The notes under the pieces were generated by a model. It saw only the letters and a list, made by a program, of their open reading frames with translations. It was not told the origin of the DNA and ran no database searches. Both the position numbers and the translations under genes were made by a program. This document shows, in pieces, positions 7,875 to 15,609 of a stretch of 64,000 nt of DNA. The DNA comes from Pseudomonadota bacterium (GTDB lineage Bacteria > Pseudomonadota > Gammaproteobacteria > Burkholderiales > Rhodocyclaceae), in assembly GCA_008501585.1 (NCBI GenBank), contig QQUN01000027.1, positions 62,001 to 126,000 of the forward strand, given 5' to 3'. Each line of letters opens with the position of its first letter. The first letter of the stretch is position 1.

Positions 7875-9794
7875 CTAGTCGGGGGTGTCGGCGGGGTCGC
7901 TGGCGAGCATGCGTTGCACCAGGGCGCGCAACTTGGCCGGCCGCACGGGTTTGTGCAGCAGCGGGACCCCGGCGGCGCGGGCACGGTCGAGCGGGTCGCT
8001 GGCGGTGTCGCCGCTGATCAGGATGGCGCGCAGCTGGTAGCCAAAGGCGTGGCGCAGGCTGGCAATGACGTCGAGCCCGGTGAGGTGTTCCTGCAGGCGG
8101 TAGTCGGTGATCAGGATGTCGGGGGCGGGGGTGCCGGCGAGCGCATCGATCAGCGCCGAGGGCATGGCGGCGGAGGTGACCTCGCAGCCCCACGAGCACA
8201 GCAGGCTGTTGAGGCTTTCGAGGGCCAGCGGGTCGTCGTCGAGGATGGCGATCCGCACGTCATGGAGGCTGCCGGGCTGACGGTCCGCCGGGGGCAGGGA
8301 GGGCGGGGTTTCAGGGGCGACGCGGCGGGCGCTGACGCCGAACACCGAGCCGCGCCCCGGCGCGGAGCGCAGGCTCAGGCGGTGGTCGAGCAGCTGGGTG
8401 AGGCGGCGCACGATGGCCAGGCCGAGGCCGAGGCCCTTGCTGCGGGCGCGCTCGGGGTTGTCGAGCTGGACGAACTCTTGAAAGATCAGCTCTTGCGCAT
8501 CGGCTTCGATGCCACGGCCGTTGTCGCGCACCTCGATGCGCAGGGCGTCGCCCTCGGGGCGGCAGGCGATCAGGATGCTGCCGTTGTCGGTGTAGCGGAT
8601 GGCATTGCTGACCAGGTTGGAGAGGATGCGCTCGAACAGCAGCGGGTCGGTGTTGATCCAGTGGCGGCAGCGGCGCACGCGCAGGCGCAGGTGGCGCTCT
8701 TCGGCCCAGATGTGGAAGTCGTTGGCGATGCGGTCGAGGATCGGTTGCACCGGCGTGGGCTGGATGTTGGGTTGCAGCGCGCCAGCGTCGAGGCGGGAGA
8801 TGTCGAGCAGGCTGTCGAGCAGGTTCTCCATGGCTTCGGCCGAGGCGGCGATCTGGCGTACCAGGCGGTGCGTGGCGGGCGGGTGTTCTTGTTCGCTGAG
8901 TTCGGCGATGAACAGGCCGAGCGCATGCATGGGCTGGCGCAGGTCGTGGCTGGCGGCCGCCAGAAAGCGCGACTTGGCAATGTCGGCGCGCTCGGCCTCT
9001 TCCTTGCGTGCCCGCAGCTCTGCGGTGGCCTCGGCAATGCGCCGGGTCATGTCTTCATGCGCGCCCTGCAGGCGTTCGGCCATGTCGTTGACGCCGACGG
9101 CCAGCCGTTTGAGGCTGCCGCCGCCGCGGACTTCGACACGCTCAAGCAGCCGGCCGGCGCCGATGCGCCCGACGGCTTCGGCGACATTGCGGATCGGCTC
9201 GCTGACGCCCTGGCTCATCCGGATGGCGAGCAGGACGCTGCCGGCGAGCACCAGCATGAGCGCCGACAGGCCGGTCCACATCAGGGTGTCGCGCTGTTCG
9301 TCCAGGCGGGTGCGCGAGAGGTCGAGGATGACCGTGCCCAGTTGCTGGGTGGTGGTGCCTTGCTGGACATCGTCGAAGGCCAGGAGGTCGACATCCAGCC
9401 GGGTGGGCAGGATGGGTTCGTAGAAGCGCAGCGTCTGGCCGACGCCTTCGTCAAAGGAGCGTTTCGCGCTGAGCAGCGGCATTTCGCTGGAGATGATCCC
9501 GCTGCGGGCCAGCTCGCGGCCGGCGATGTCGCTGATGAAGACGCCGCGCACGCCTTCTTCGGCCCGCGCGCTGTCGAGCAGCCGGCGCAGGTCTTCGCGG
9601 TTGTTGGAGAACACGGCGTACTCGGTGGCCGTGGCGATCTGGCGCGCGAAGGCGCGGCCGCGGTCGCGATAGGCTTCTTCGAGGTCGGTGATTCGTGAGT
9701 GGGTGTAGTAGGCGGTCATGAAGACCGCAAGCACGATGGCCGGTACGACAGCCACCAGGATGACCCGGGCGCGAATGCCCCACGCTTGCATCAT
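7875..9794 (-). CDS. Hybrid sensor histidine kinase/response regulator
   Basis: A 639-residue inner-membrane kinase. Layout: TM1 about 11-28, periplasmic domain about 29-170, TM2 about 172-192, HAMP about 193-245, coiled coil, HisKA with His283 in ASHDLRQPMHAL, HATPase with N-box NLVSNAIRY, G1 DNGRGIE and G2 KGLGLGLA, then a C-terminal receiver with acidic DDD at 519-521, phospho-acceptor Asp564 in ITDYRL and Lys in LLHKPV. The start overlaps the stop of the upstream binding-protein gene in an ATGA, so the two are translationally coupled. The binding protein may present its ligand to the periplasmic domain (inference). The divergent LuxR-type regulator at 13065 is the likely partner. Confidence 0.93.
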   Translation of the reverse strand: MMQAWGIRARVILVAVVPAIVLAVFMTAYYTHSRITDLEEAYRDRGRAFARQIATATEYAVFSNNREDLRRLLDSARAEEGVRGVFISDIAGRELARSGIISSEMPLLSAKRSFDEGVGQTLRFYEPILPTRLDVDLLAFDDVQQGTTTQQLGTVILDLSRTRLDEQRDTLMWTGLSALMLVLAGSVLLAIRMSQGVSEPIRNVAEAVGRIGAGRLLERVEVRGGGSLKRLAVGVNDMAERLQGAHEDMTRRIAEATAELRARKEEAERADIAKSRFLAAASHDLRQPMHALGLFIAELSEQEHPPATHRLVRQIAASAEAMENLLDSLLDISRLDAGALQPNIQPTPVQPILDRIANDFHIWAEERHLRLRVRRCRHWINTDPLLFERILSNLVSNAIRYTDNGSILIACRPEGDALRIEVRDNGRGIEADAQELIFQEFVQLDNPERARSKGLGLGLAIVRRLTQLLDHRLSLRSAPGRGSVFGVSARRVAPETPPSLPPADRQPGSLHDVRIAILDDDPLALESLNSLLCSWGCEVTSAAMPSALIDALAGTPAPDILITDYRLQEHLTGLDVIASLRHAFGYQLRAILISGDTASDPLDRARAAGVPLLHKPVRPAKLRALVQRMLASDPADTPD

Positions 9795-10714
9795 GGGCGC
9801 GGCTCCTGGCGGCGCAGGCGCGCTTCGAGCGTGGCGGCGTCGGGCAGGTCGATCGATAGCGAGCGGGCGACGTGCGGGTTGATGCTGACCGAGAACTGCG
9901 ACGGATAGCCGGCCTCGGGCAGGGGTTTTCCGGCCAGCGCGAGGGTGGCCAGTTCGGCCGCCTGCTGCCCCATCTGCTCGGGGGTCGAATAGACGGCCAT
10001 GATGGCGCCGGCCCGGACGTAGGCGGGCGAGAAGCCGATGACCGGGGCGCGGTGCCGATAGGCCGTGAGCAGCACGTTCTGGATGGTGAAGTTGTTGAAC
10101 ACCTTGGCGTCCGGTACGGCGAGCAGGACCGAGGGGGTGGCCAGCACGCTTTGCAGGGCGCTGTACAGGGTCTGGTCGTCGGTCACTTCGGCAGTGCGGA
10201 TATTGAGCGCCAGCGCCGGTGCGGCGGCGTTGATGGCGCGGATGAAATCGCCCGACTGGCGCCCATGCACGATTGCGACGCGCGACCATTCGGGCAGCGC
10301 GGTGCGGATCAGCGCCAGCTGGCGTCCGGCGGGCTGGTCGATGAACACGGCCGTGCGCTGGCCAGGCTCGGCCGCCGGCAGGTCGTCGTAGCTTTGCTCG
10401 GTGAGCAGGGTACAGATGAGGCGCTGGCCTTCTGCGCGGCGGGCGACCTCCATGGCGGCGCGCGTGCCGATGGTGATCACCAGGTCGTCAGGGGCGGGGG
10501 CGTGGGCTTCGAACCGGTCGACATCGGCACGAATGGTCGGCACGCCGGGCAGGTTGGCCTGCAGGGTGTCGGCAATGGTGCTGGCCGTGCGCAGATAGGC
10601 GTCGGCGTCACCGCTGAGCACCAGGTACACGGAAGGCGACGCCATCAGAGGCCCGGCCATGCAGCACAGCAGCATGGCAACAGCACGCAGGAGGCGGGCG
10701 CCTGACCGTTTCAT
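9791..10714 (-). CDS. Periplasmic binding protein, ABC_sub_bind (TrpX-like) family
   Basis: A 307-residue protein with an N-terminal Sec signal (RAVAMLLCCMAGPLMA, cleavage likely after MA). The body looks like the two-lobed ABC_sub_bind (PF04392-type) fold: DDLVITIGTRAAMEVA, RVAIVHGRQSGDFIRAINAAA, SVLLAVPDAKVFN, APVIGFSPAYVRAGAIMAVYSTPEQMGQQAAELA. No ABC permease or ATPase gene is adjacent. Its stop overlaps the kinase start (ATGA), and a TonB-dependent receptor ends 7 bases upstream. It therefore probably works as a ligand sensor subunit rather than a transport component. The ligand is unknown. Confidence 0.82.
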   Translation of the reverse strand: MKRSGARLLRAVAMLLCCMAGPLMASPSVYLVLSGDADAYLRTASTIADTLQANLPGVPTIRADVDRFEAHAPAPDDLVITIGTRAAMEVARRAEGQRLICTLLTEQSYDDLPAAEPGQRTAVFIDQPAGRQLALIRTALPEWSRVAIVHGRQSGDFIRAINAAAPALALNIRTAEVTDDQTLYSALQSVLATPSVLLAVPDAKVFNNFTIQNVLLTAYRHRAPVIGFSPAYVRAGAIMAVYSTPEQMGQQAAELATLALAGKPLPEAGYPSQFSVSINPHVARSLSIDLPDAATLEARLRRQEPRP

Positions 10715-10721
10715 TGCCGGC

Positions 10722-12761
10722 TCAGTACTCCAGTCTCAGTGTCGCGTAGGCTTGCGTGGGCCGGGTCAGGGTCGGCAGGTAGTCGGCGATGTCGTCGGTG
10801 AGGCGCTCGACACCGATCGCGAACTCACCGCGCACGCCCGCCGCGGCAAAGCGGCGGGCCAGGCGGAGGTGCGTCTGCCGGTAGGGCTTGAGCCGGTGCT
10901 TGTCCTGCGTGTACCACTGCATGCTGCCAACAAAATGGTGCGAAACGCTCATATGCCATCCGGCGAAAAGTTCGGTGGCCGCAAAGACGGAAAACTGCTC
11001 ATTGGGTGCGGACCGGTCAGCAAACTCGTCGTTGCTGTTGATATCTACGGAAGCATAATGCCCACCGATCCATGTGTCATGTGTCGGACGATATAGACCG
11101 GTCAATTCTGCCCCACGAATTTTCGCGTAGCCGCCGTTGTAGTAGCGAGGGCTCTCGCCGTTCCACAACGCGCCGGACAGAATCGGTGCGGTGGCGTTGG
11201 TGGTGGTGGTGTCCCGGCGCAGCATGTCCTCGATACGCTCCTCGAACAGGCGGAGGTCGACATTGCTGCGCCCGCCCAGCCATTCCTTGCGCATGCCGAT
11301 CTCACGGGTGGTGACCCGTTCGGGCCGGAGGCCCGGCGAGGGCTGGAAACTCTGGCGCACCAGCTTGCCGGTGCTGCTTTCGTAGAAGCGCAGGTCGGCC
11401 CGTCGTTCGAAGGGCGTGAGGTTGCGGTAGGCGCGGCTGACGGCGGCGCGCAAGGTGGTGTCGGGCAGGAGATGGAAGTTGGCGGCCAGACGCGGTGAGA
11501 GGCGAGGGCCGGTGTCATTGGTTTTTTCCAGCATGGCGCCGCCATTGAGCGTCCAGCGGGGGCCGGCTTGCCACTCGGCATTGGCGAAGAGGCGGGCGTG
11601 CCGGATGACAAGGTTGTCTTCGGTGCTGAACATCTGTGCCGAGGTGACCCGGTCTTCCCGCAGGCCGGCGCCCCAGGCCAGGCGCAGATCGCTGTCAGGG
11701 TGGAGCAGGTGTTCGAATTCGAGGTCGTCGCGTAGCGAGCGTGTTCCGTAGTCCACCTCGACGCCGCCATTGGGGGCGATGCCGAGCAGGGCCATCTGGA
11801 AGGCGGCGACATTGGCCGGGATGCCTTGCTGGACAAGAAAGGTCAGGAAGGGGATCGAATAGGCGTCGGCTGCACGCTCTTCCTGGTGGAAATACGTGGC
11901 CTTGATCTCGTCACCCAACCCGAGTTGCTTGCGCCAGCGGATCTGGCCGAAGCCGGTGGTGTTGTCGACGGTGCGCGCCGGATCGGTGACATCGCTCGAA
12001 CCGGTGCGGGCGCGGCCATCGACGAAGCCCAGGTGGAACTCCAGTTCCTGGTCCGGGGCCAGTTGCCAGTCGATGCGGGCGTCCACCCGCTGGTTGCGGT
12101 AGGTGTCGTCGATGGGGGCAAGGCCGTTGTCGCCCTGTCGGCCGACCGTCAGGCGGGCGGTGACGTCGCCGACTTGCTGGCGGGTGGACAGCACGCGCTC
12201 CTGGATGCCGTTCTCCCCTTCGGTGATGCGCACGCGATACCGTGGCGTGTCGGCGGCGGGGCGGGTGATGATGTTGACCACGCCGAGGAACGCGTTGCTG
12301 CCGTAGGCGGCAGCGTTGGAGCCGCGGAAGACCTCGATGCGTTCGATGTCGTCGATGTCGACGCTGATCTTGGCCCACTCGATGCCGCTGATGAAGTAGG
12401 GAGAGTACGCCGAGCGGCCGTCAACGCGCACCAGCATGCGGCGCGGCGCGTCGTCCGACAGGCCGTGGTAGGTGGTCAGCGCGGTCGCGCCGTTCTTCCG
12501 GCCCACCTGGAAGCCGGGGACCCAGGTGAGCAGTTCGGCGACATCGCGGGCGCCGGAGGCGCGGATCATGGCCCGGTCGATGACGGTGACGGCGCCGGGG
12601 GCATCCTTGAGGGGCTGGACCAGGCGCGCGGCCGAGAGCACCACCGGGATGTCGTCCAGAAAGCTCATTTCCGTCGATAGCACGTCGCTGGTCGCATGGG
12701 CCGGGAGCGCGAGGACCAGGGCCAGCAAGACACAGTGTCTGGCAAGTGATGAACTGGGCAT
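10722..12761 (-). CDS. TonB-dependent outer-membrane receptor
   Basis: A 679-residue protein with a Sec signal (LARHCVLLALVLALPAHA). A plug domain follows at about 40-160 (APGAVTVIDRAMIRASGARDVAELL, IERIEVFRGSNAAAYGSNAFLGVVNIIT). The remainder is a beta-barrel ending in an aromatic residue (TLRLEY), as expected for outer-membrane insertion. It has no N-terminal STN signalling domain. The ATG at 12761 was chosen because it directly precedes the signal peptide; no strong ribosome-binding site is visible there. First gene of an operon with a binding protein and a hybrid kinase, so it may admit or sense the same ligand. Confidence 0.9.
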   Translation of the reverse strand: MPSSSLARHCVLLALVLALPAHATSDVLSTEMSFLDDIPVVLSAARLVQPLKDAPGAVTVIDRAMIRASGARDVAELLTWVPGFQVGRKNGATALTTYHGLSDDAPRRMLVRVDGRSAYSPYFISGIEWAKISVDIDDIERIEVFRGSNAAAYGSNAFLGVVNIITRPAADTPRYRVRITEGENGIQERVLSTRQQVGDVTARLTVGRQGDNGLAPIDDTYRNQRVDARIDWQLAPDQELEFHLGFVDGRARTGSSDVTDPARTVDNTTGFGQIRWRKQLGLGDEIKATYFHQEERAADAYSIPFLTFLVQQGIPANVAAFQMALLGIAPNGGVEVDYGTRSLRDDLEFEHLLHPDSDLRLAWGAGLREDRVTSAQMFSTEDNLVIRHARLFANAEWQAGPRWTLNGGAMLEKTNDTGPRLSPRLAANFHLLPDTTLRAAVSRAYRNLTPFERRADLRFYESSTGKLVRQSFQPSPGLRPERVTTREIGMRKEWLGGRSNVDLRLFEERIEDMLRRDTTTTNATAPILSGALWNGESPRYYNGGYAKIRGAELTGLYRPTHDTWIGGHYASVDINSNDEFADRSAPNEQFSVFAATELFAGWHMSVSHHFVGSMQWYTQDKHRLKPYRQTHLRLARRFAAAGVRGEFAIGVERLTDDIADYLPTLTRPTQAYATLRLEY

Positions 12762-13064
12762 GGCGTTGGGGACGGTGCCTTGCCCGCCGGGGGCGAGAGC
12801 GACCGGTCCAGCGTGGTTGAAGATGGCGTCATTGTCACCGGATTGACGGGCCTCGCATAGGTGGGATTTCATGCGGTGGCGATGATCGCTGGATGGGGCA
12901 GAATAGGGGCCTGGCCGGTGTGCCCGGATACAAATGCACGCGCCCGGCCGGCGGGGAGGCGTGCTATCCTTTCGGAATGTATTGTATCGTGCGGTCTGCG
13001 TACTGCGCGGGGGGTGGTACGGCGCCACGGCGCCGATACCTGCCGCAACTGTGGAGAAGTGTGC
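12762..13064. other. Divergent intergenic region between receptor operon and response regulator
   Basis: About 300 bases without a credible gene. It must carry the promoters of the reverse-strand receptor operon and of the forward response regulator. A repeated GGCGCC element occurs near 13021-13034. I could not identify a convincing sigma70 promoter on either strand, so an alternative sigma factor or activator-dependent promoters are possible. Confidence 0.5.
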
Positions 13065-13697
13065 GTGACGAAGATTTTGGTGGTTGAAGATCACGTTCTG
13101 GTGCGTGAGGCCATGTCTCAGACCTTGATGCGTCTGGAAGAGGGCGTGCAGTGCACCGGGTTCAAGGCGGCGGACGAGGCGCTGGCGGAGCTGGAGCGCG
13201 ACCCGGAGTGGGATCTGGCGGTCATCGACCTGATGCTGCCGGACATGAACGGCTTCTCCCTGCTGGCGATCCTGGCCAAGCGATTCCCTGACCTGCCGGC
13301 CATTGTCGTTTCGGCGCTGGACGACGGCGCGTCGATTCAACGGGCCTTGAAGGCCGGGGCGTCGGGCTTCGTGCCAAAGTCATGCTCGAGCGACGAATTG
13401 CTCGAGGCGATCCGGATCGTTCTCGGTGGCGGGGTCTACACCCCGAAGGAGGACGCCTCGGGTGCGGCACGGCGGCGCAGTGGCGCACCGGTGCAGGACC
13501 GCTTCGGCCTGACCACGGCGCAGACCCGCGTCATGGAGTTGCTCGCCCAGGGGCGCACCAACCGTGAGATCGCCGAACTCCTCGGCCTGTCCGAAGGGAC
13601 GGTGAAGGTGCACATGTCGGCCATCTTCCGCGCCCTGAACGTCACCAATCGCGCCCAGGCGGTGCTCGTCATCACTCGCCACGGCTCGCGCGTCTGA
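13065..13697 (+). CDS. LuxR/NarL-type response regulator
   Basis: A 210-residue two-domain regulator. The receiver has acidic E8-D9, phospho-acceptor Asp55 in AVIDLMLPDMNG and Lys105 in GFVPKSC. The C-terminal LuxR-type helix-turn-helix (about 148-207) reads LTTAQTRVMELLAQGRTNREIA, then SEGTVKVHMSAIFRALNV. The GTG at 13065 is preferred because GGAG lies 9 bases upstream and the protein then begins TKILVVEDH; a GTG six bases earlier is an alternative. Divergent from the receptor/binding-protein/kinase operon, it is the probable phosphotransfer output of that kinase. Confidence 0.92.
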   Translation: MTKILVVEDHVLVREAMSQTLMRLEEGVQCTGFKAADEALAELERDPEWDLAVIDLMLPDMNGFSLLAILAKRFPDLPAIVVSALDDGASIQRALKAGASGFVPKSCSSDELLEAIRIVLGGGVYTPKEDASGAARRRSGAPVQDRFGLTTAQTRVMELLAQGRTNREIAELLGLSEGTVKVHMSAIFRALNVTNRAQAVLVITRHGSRV

Positions 13698-13713
13698 GCG
13701 ATGCCGCGATCAG

Positions 13714-13734
13714 GCCCCGGCCAGGTGCCGGGGC
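13714..13734. terminator. GC hairpin between convergent genes
   Basis: GCCCCGGC and GCCGGGGC form an 8-bp perfect stem with a 5-base loop, between the ends of the response regulator and the convergent ParA-like gene. There is no T-run, so the terminator call rests on position and symmetry. Confidence 0.5.
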
Positions 13735-13738
13735 GGTG

Positions 13739-14437
13739 TCAGCGTGAGTGGCCGTTGGCGTAGTGCGGCAGGCTGCCAGGCATGTCGTCGTCGGCGTCGA
13801 CAACGTCTTCTTCGGGATCTTTCGTATCCCGGTATTCGATTTCCAGCACGTCCAGCATCTGTCGCGCAATGCCCCGGCACGCGTTGGCCAGGGGCGTCGG
13901 CAACTGGTCGGGCACTTCACGCTGCAGCAGCAACTTGGTCGACGACAAGCCATTGACCGGCCGCAGGATGCGGTGACGGTAGGCGCTCATCCACTGCCCT
14001 ACGCTGCGGTCGGCGGCTTCGCGCGCCCATGCGTTGGTCGGCCACTGCGAGGGCAGGGCGTAGGCGCGGGGGAAGCGTTCCAGGTCGGCCAGCACGGTGC
14101 GGATGTCTTCGTGCGACTCGCGGAAGGGCAACAGGATGATGTCGGCCAGCGCGTACAGGCGCCGGTCCACCTCCGGCCGGTTGCCGCCGCCGTCGATCAC
14201 GCCGAGCCAGCCGTCCATGGTGCGCAGCTTGTCGACCACCTTGGTCAGGCTCTCGGGGGTGCGCGCGTCGGCCGTGACATAGCGTCGGCCGTTGGGGGCG
14301 AGCGGTTCGCGGGAGGTGTCGGTGAGCACGCACGCCGAGCGCTGCCCGAGGAGGCCAAGCCCCTGGCAGAGCATGTGCGAGAGGGTGGTCTTGCCGGTGC
14401 CACCCTTGTTCCCGATCACGCAGATGATGTCAGCCAT
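13739..14437 (-). CDS. Orphan ParA/MinD-like P-loop ATPase
   Basis: A 232-residue cytoplasmic protein with a deviant Walker A, KGGTGKTT, at residues 11-18, a Walker-B-like LGVIDGGGN near 80-86, and a switch-like segment ADIILLPFRES. This is the SIMIBI ATPase family that positions plasmids, chromosomes or protein complexes. No ParB, parS-like repeats, replication gene or Min partner lies nearby, so the cargo is unknown. The start is taken at MADIICVIG because the Walker A is then at the normal distance from the N-terminus and GGAA lies upstream. The C-terminus is acidic (DPEEDVVDADDDM). Confidence 0.8.
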   Translation of the reverse strand: MADIICVIGNKGGTGKTTLSHMLCQGLGLLGQRSACVLTDTSREPLAPNGRRYVTADARTPESLTKVVDKLRTMDGWLGVIDGGGNRPEVDRRLYALADIILLPFRESHEDIRTVLADLERFPRAYALPSQWPTNAWAREAADRSVGQWMSAYRHRILRPVNGLSSTKLLLQREVPDQLPTPLANACRGIARQMLDVLEIEYRDTKDPEEDVVDADDDMPGSLPHYANGHSR

Positions 14438-14523
14438 GACGGTAATTCCGATGCGCGGCCGATGCCGCATGATCGAATTATCGGTGCGGCGTGCCTGCGG
14501 CGACGGGTGGAACTGACCGGTTT

Positions 14524-15279
14524 TTATCCCTTTATTGGCGCTTTTCGGTTTCCGGCCGGCGAATAGACATAGAGCTCGCGCCCGCCGGCGCGGGCCGCGG
14601 GCACCACGAAGTCGGGCCTGGCTTCCGGCACGGCGAAGCTGTTGCTGACCAGCCGGGCGCCCGGCCGCATCTCGCGCTGGGCCTTGGCCCACACTTCGGG
14701 CATGGGGACCGGCGAGAGAAAGGTGTAGACCAGGTCGTAGCGGGCCCAGTCCTCGGCCCAGAAATCTCCGCGCCGCCAATCGACATTGGGTGTTCCCGCG
14801 GCCAGCCAGCGGCCGATCAGCCACGGGCCCGGGGCGGCTTCGATGCCGACAAAGCGGCAGTCGGGCCGTGCGGCGGCCAGGGGGCGCAGCAGGGAGCCGG
14901 TGCCGGCGCCGGCGTCGAGGACCTGGGCCGGCTGGCGGGGGAGCAGGTCGAGCACCGCGGCCGTGGTGGTGGCGTTGGTCAGGAACAGCGGGACCTGGGT
15001 GCGGAAGCTGGTCCAGTAGAACAGCGCGAGCACCGCAAATGCGGCCAGATACCAGCCGGCGCCGATGCCGAGCAGGCTGGCAGCCCAGATCAGCGGCGTG
15101 AAGGCGAGGTGGAACACGTGCCACCAGCGCTCGGCACGCAGGGCGCGGCTGGCCAGTGCGGCGAGCACGCCCTGGCCTGTTGCCAGCCAGAGGCCGGTCA
15201 GCGGCGCGCCGGCCTTGAGTGCAGCGAAGATCAGGGCCCAGCCAAGCAGTTGAGCCAGCACGAATCGAATGAGGGGCAT
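14524..15279 (-). CDS. Class I SAM-dependent methyltransferase with N-terminal membrane segments
   Basis: A 251-residue protein. Residues 1-95 contain three or four hydrophobic segments (FVLAQLLGWALIFAAL, GQGVLAALASRAL, LAFTPLIWAASLLGIG, GWYLAAFAVLALFYW). A Rossmann methyltransferase domain follows with SAM motif I LDAGAGTGS at 121-129 and an acidic motif II (FVGIEAAP). Membrane location of the catalytic domain suggests a lipid, quinone or membrane-protein substrate (inference). The start at 15279 is the first ATG before the membrane part; its ribosome-binding site is weak. No neighbour suggests a pathway. Confidence 0.75.
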   Translation of the reverse strand: MPLIRFVLAQLLGWALIFAALKAGAPLTGLWLATGQGVLAALASRALRAERWWHVFHLAFTPLIWAASLLGIGAGWYLAAFAVLALFYWTSFRTQVPLFLTNATTTAAVLDLLPRQPAQVLDAGAGTGSLLRPLAAARPDCRFVGIEAAPGPWLIGRWLAAGTPNVDWRRGDFWAEDWARYDLVYTFLSPVPMPEVWAKAQREMRPGARLVSNSFAVPEARPDFVVPAARAGGRELYVYSPAGNRKAPIKG

Positions 15280-15609
15280 GAGGGGAAAGGCCGCGAGCGT
15301 TGACGCATCATAGCGGGTGGGCGCCGGTTGCAAGGCGCGATCTGGGCGCAAAAGGCAGGGCATTTCGGCGGCCGGGCGCAGGGCTGCCCGCCGGCGCCGG
15401 CCCGGAGGCCGCAGCGCCATTGGCGCTGCGGCTCGAGTACGCCATGCCGCCTCGGAACGTGCGAACCCATCGACGGTGCGCGTCGATTGCGGTGTTGCTG
15501 ACAGGCTCACTGCTTGCCTGTCCCATGGATGCATCGCGCTGTTTGCGCGCGCCTTTGCCAAACGCGGCCAGGTTCCCGGCCGTGCCCGCGACGACTGCCT
15601 CACACGTTC
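15280..15609. other. Gene-free interval of about 330 bases
   Basis: No open frame here has convincing coding character. The only clear structure is the perfect 12-bp inverted repeat at 15408-15432. The interval must also hold the promoter of the methyltransferase gene and the end of the oxidoreductase transcript. Confidence 0.6.
15408..15432. repeat. Perfect 12-bp inverted repeat
   Basis: GCCGCAGCGCCA, one T, then its exact complement TGGCGCTGCGGC. It stands alone in a gene-free interval, with no T-run on either side. Confidence 0.85.

Noticed and set aside
7812-9698. A 628-codon + strand frame opposite the hybrid kinase
   Set aside because: Antisense to a well-supported kinase; the sequence is low-complexity Gly/Ala/Val/Asp.
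15280-15603. Upstream extension of the methyltransferase frame to 15603
   Set aside because: The extra ~108 residues are Arg/Ala/Pro low-complexity sequence across the 12-bp palindrome, unlike the hydrophobic start at 15279.
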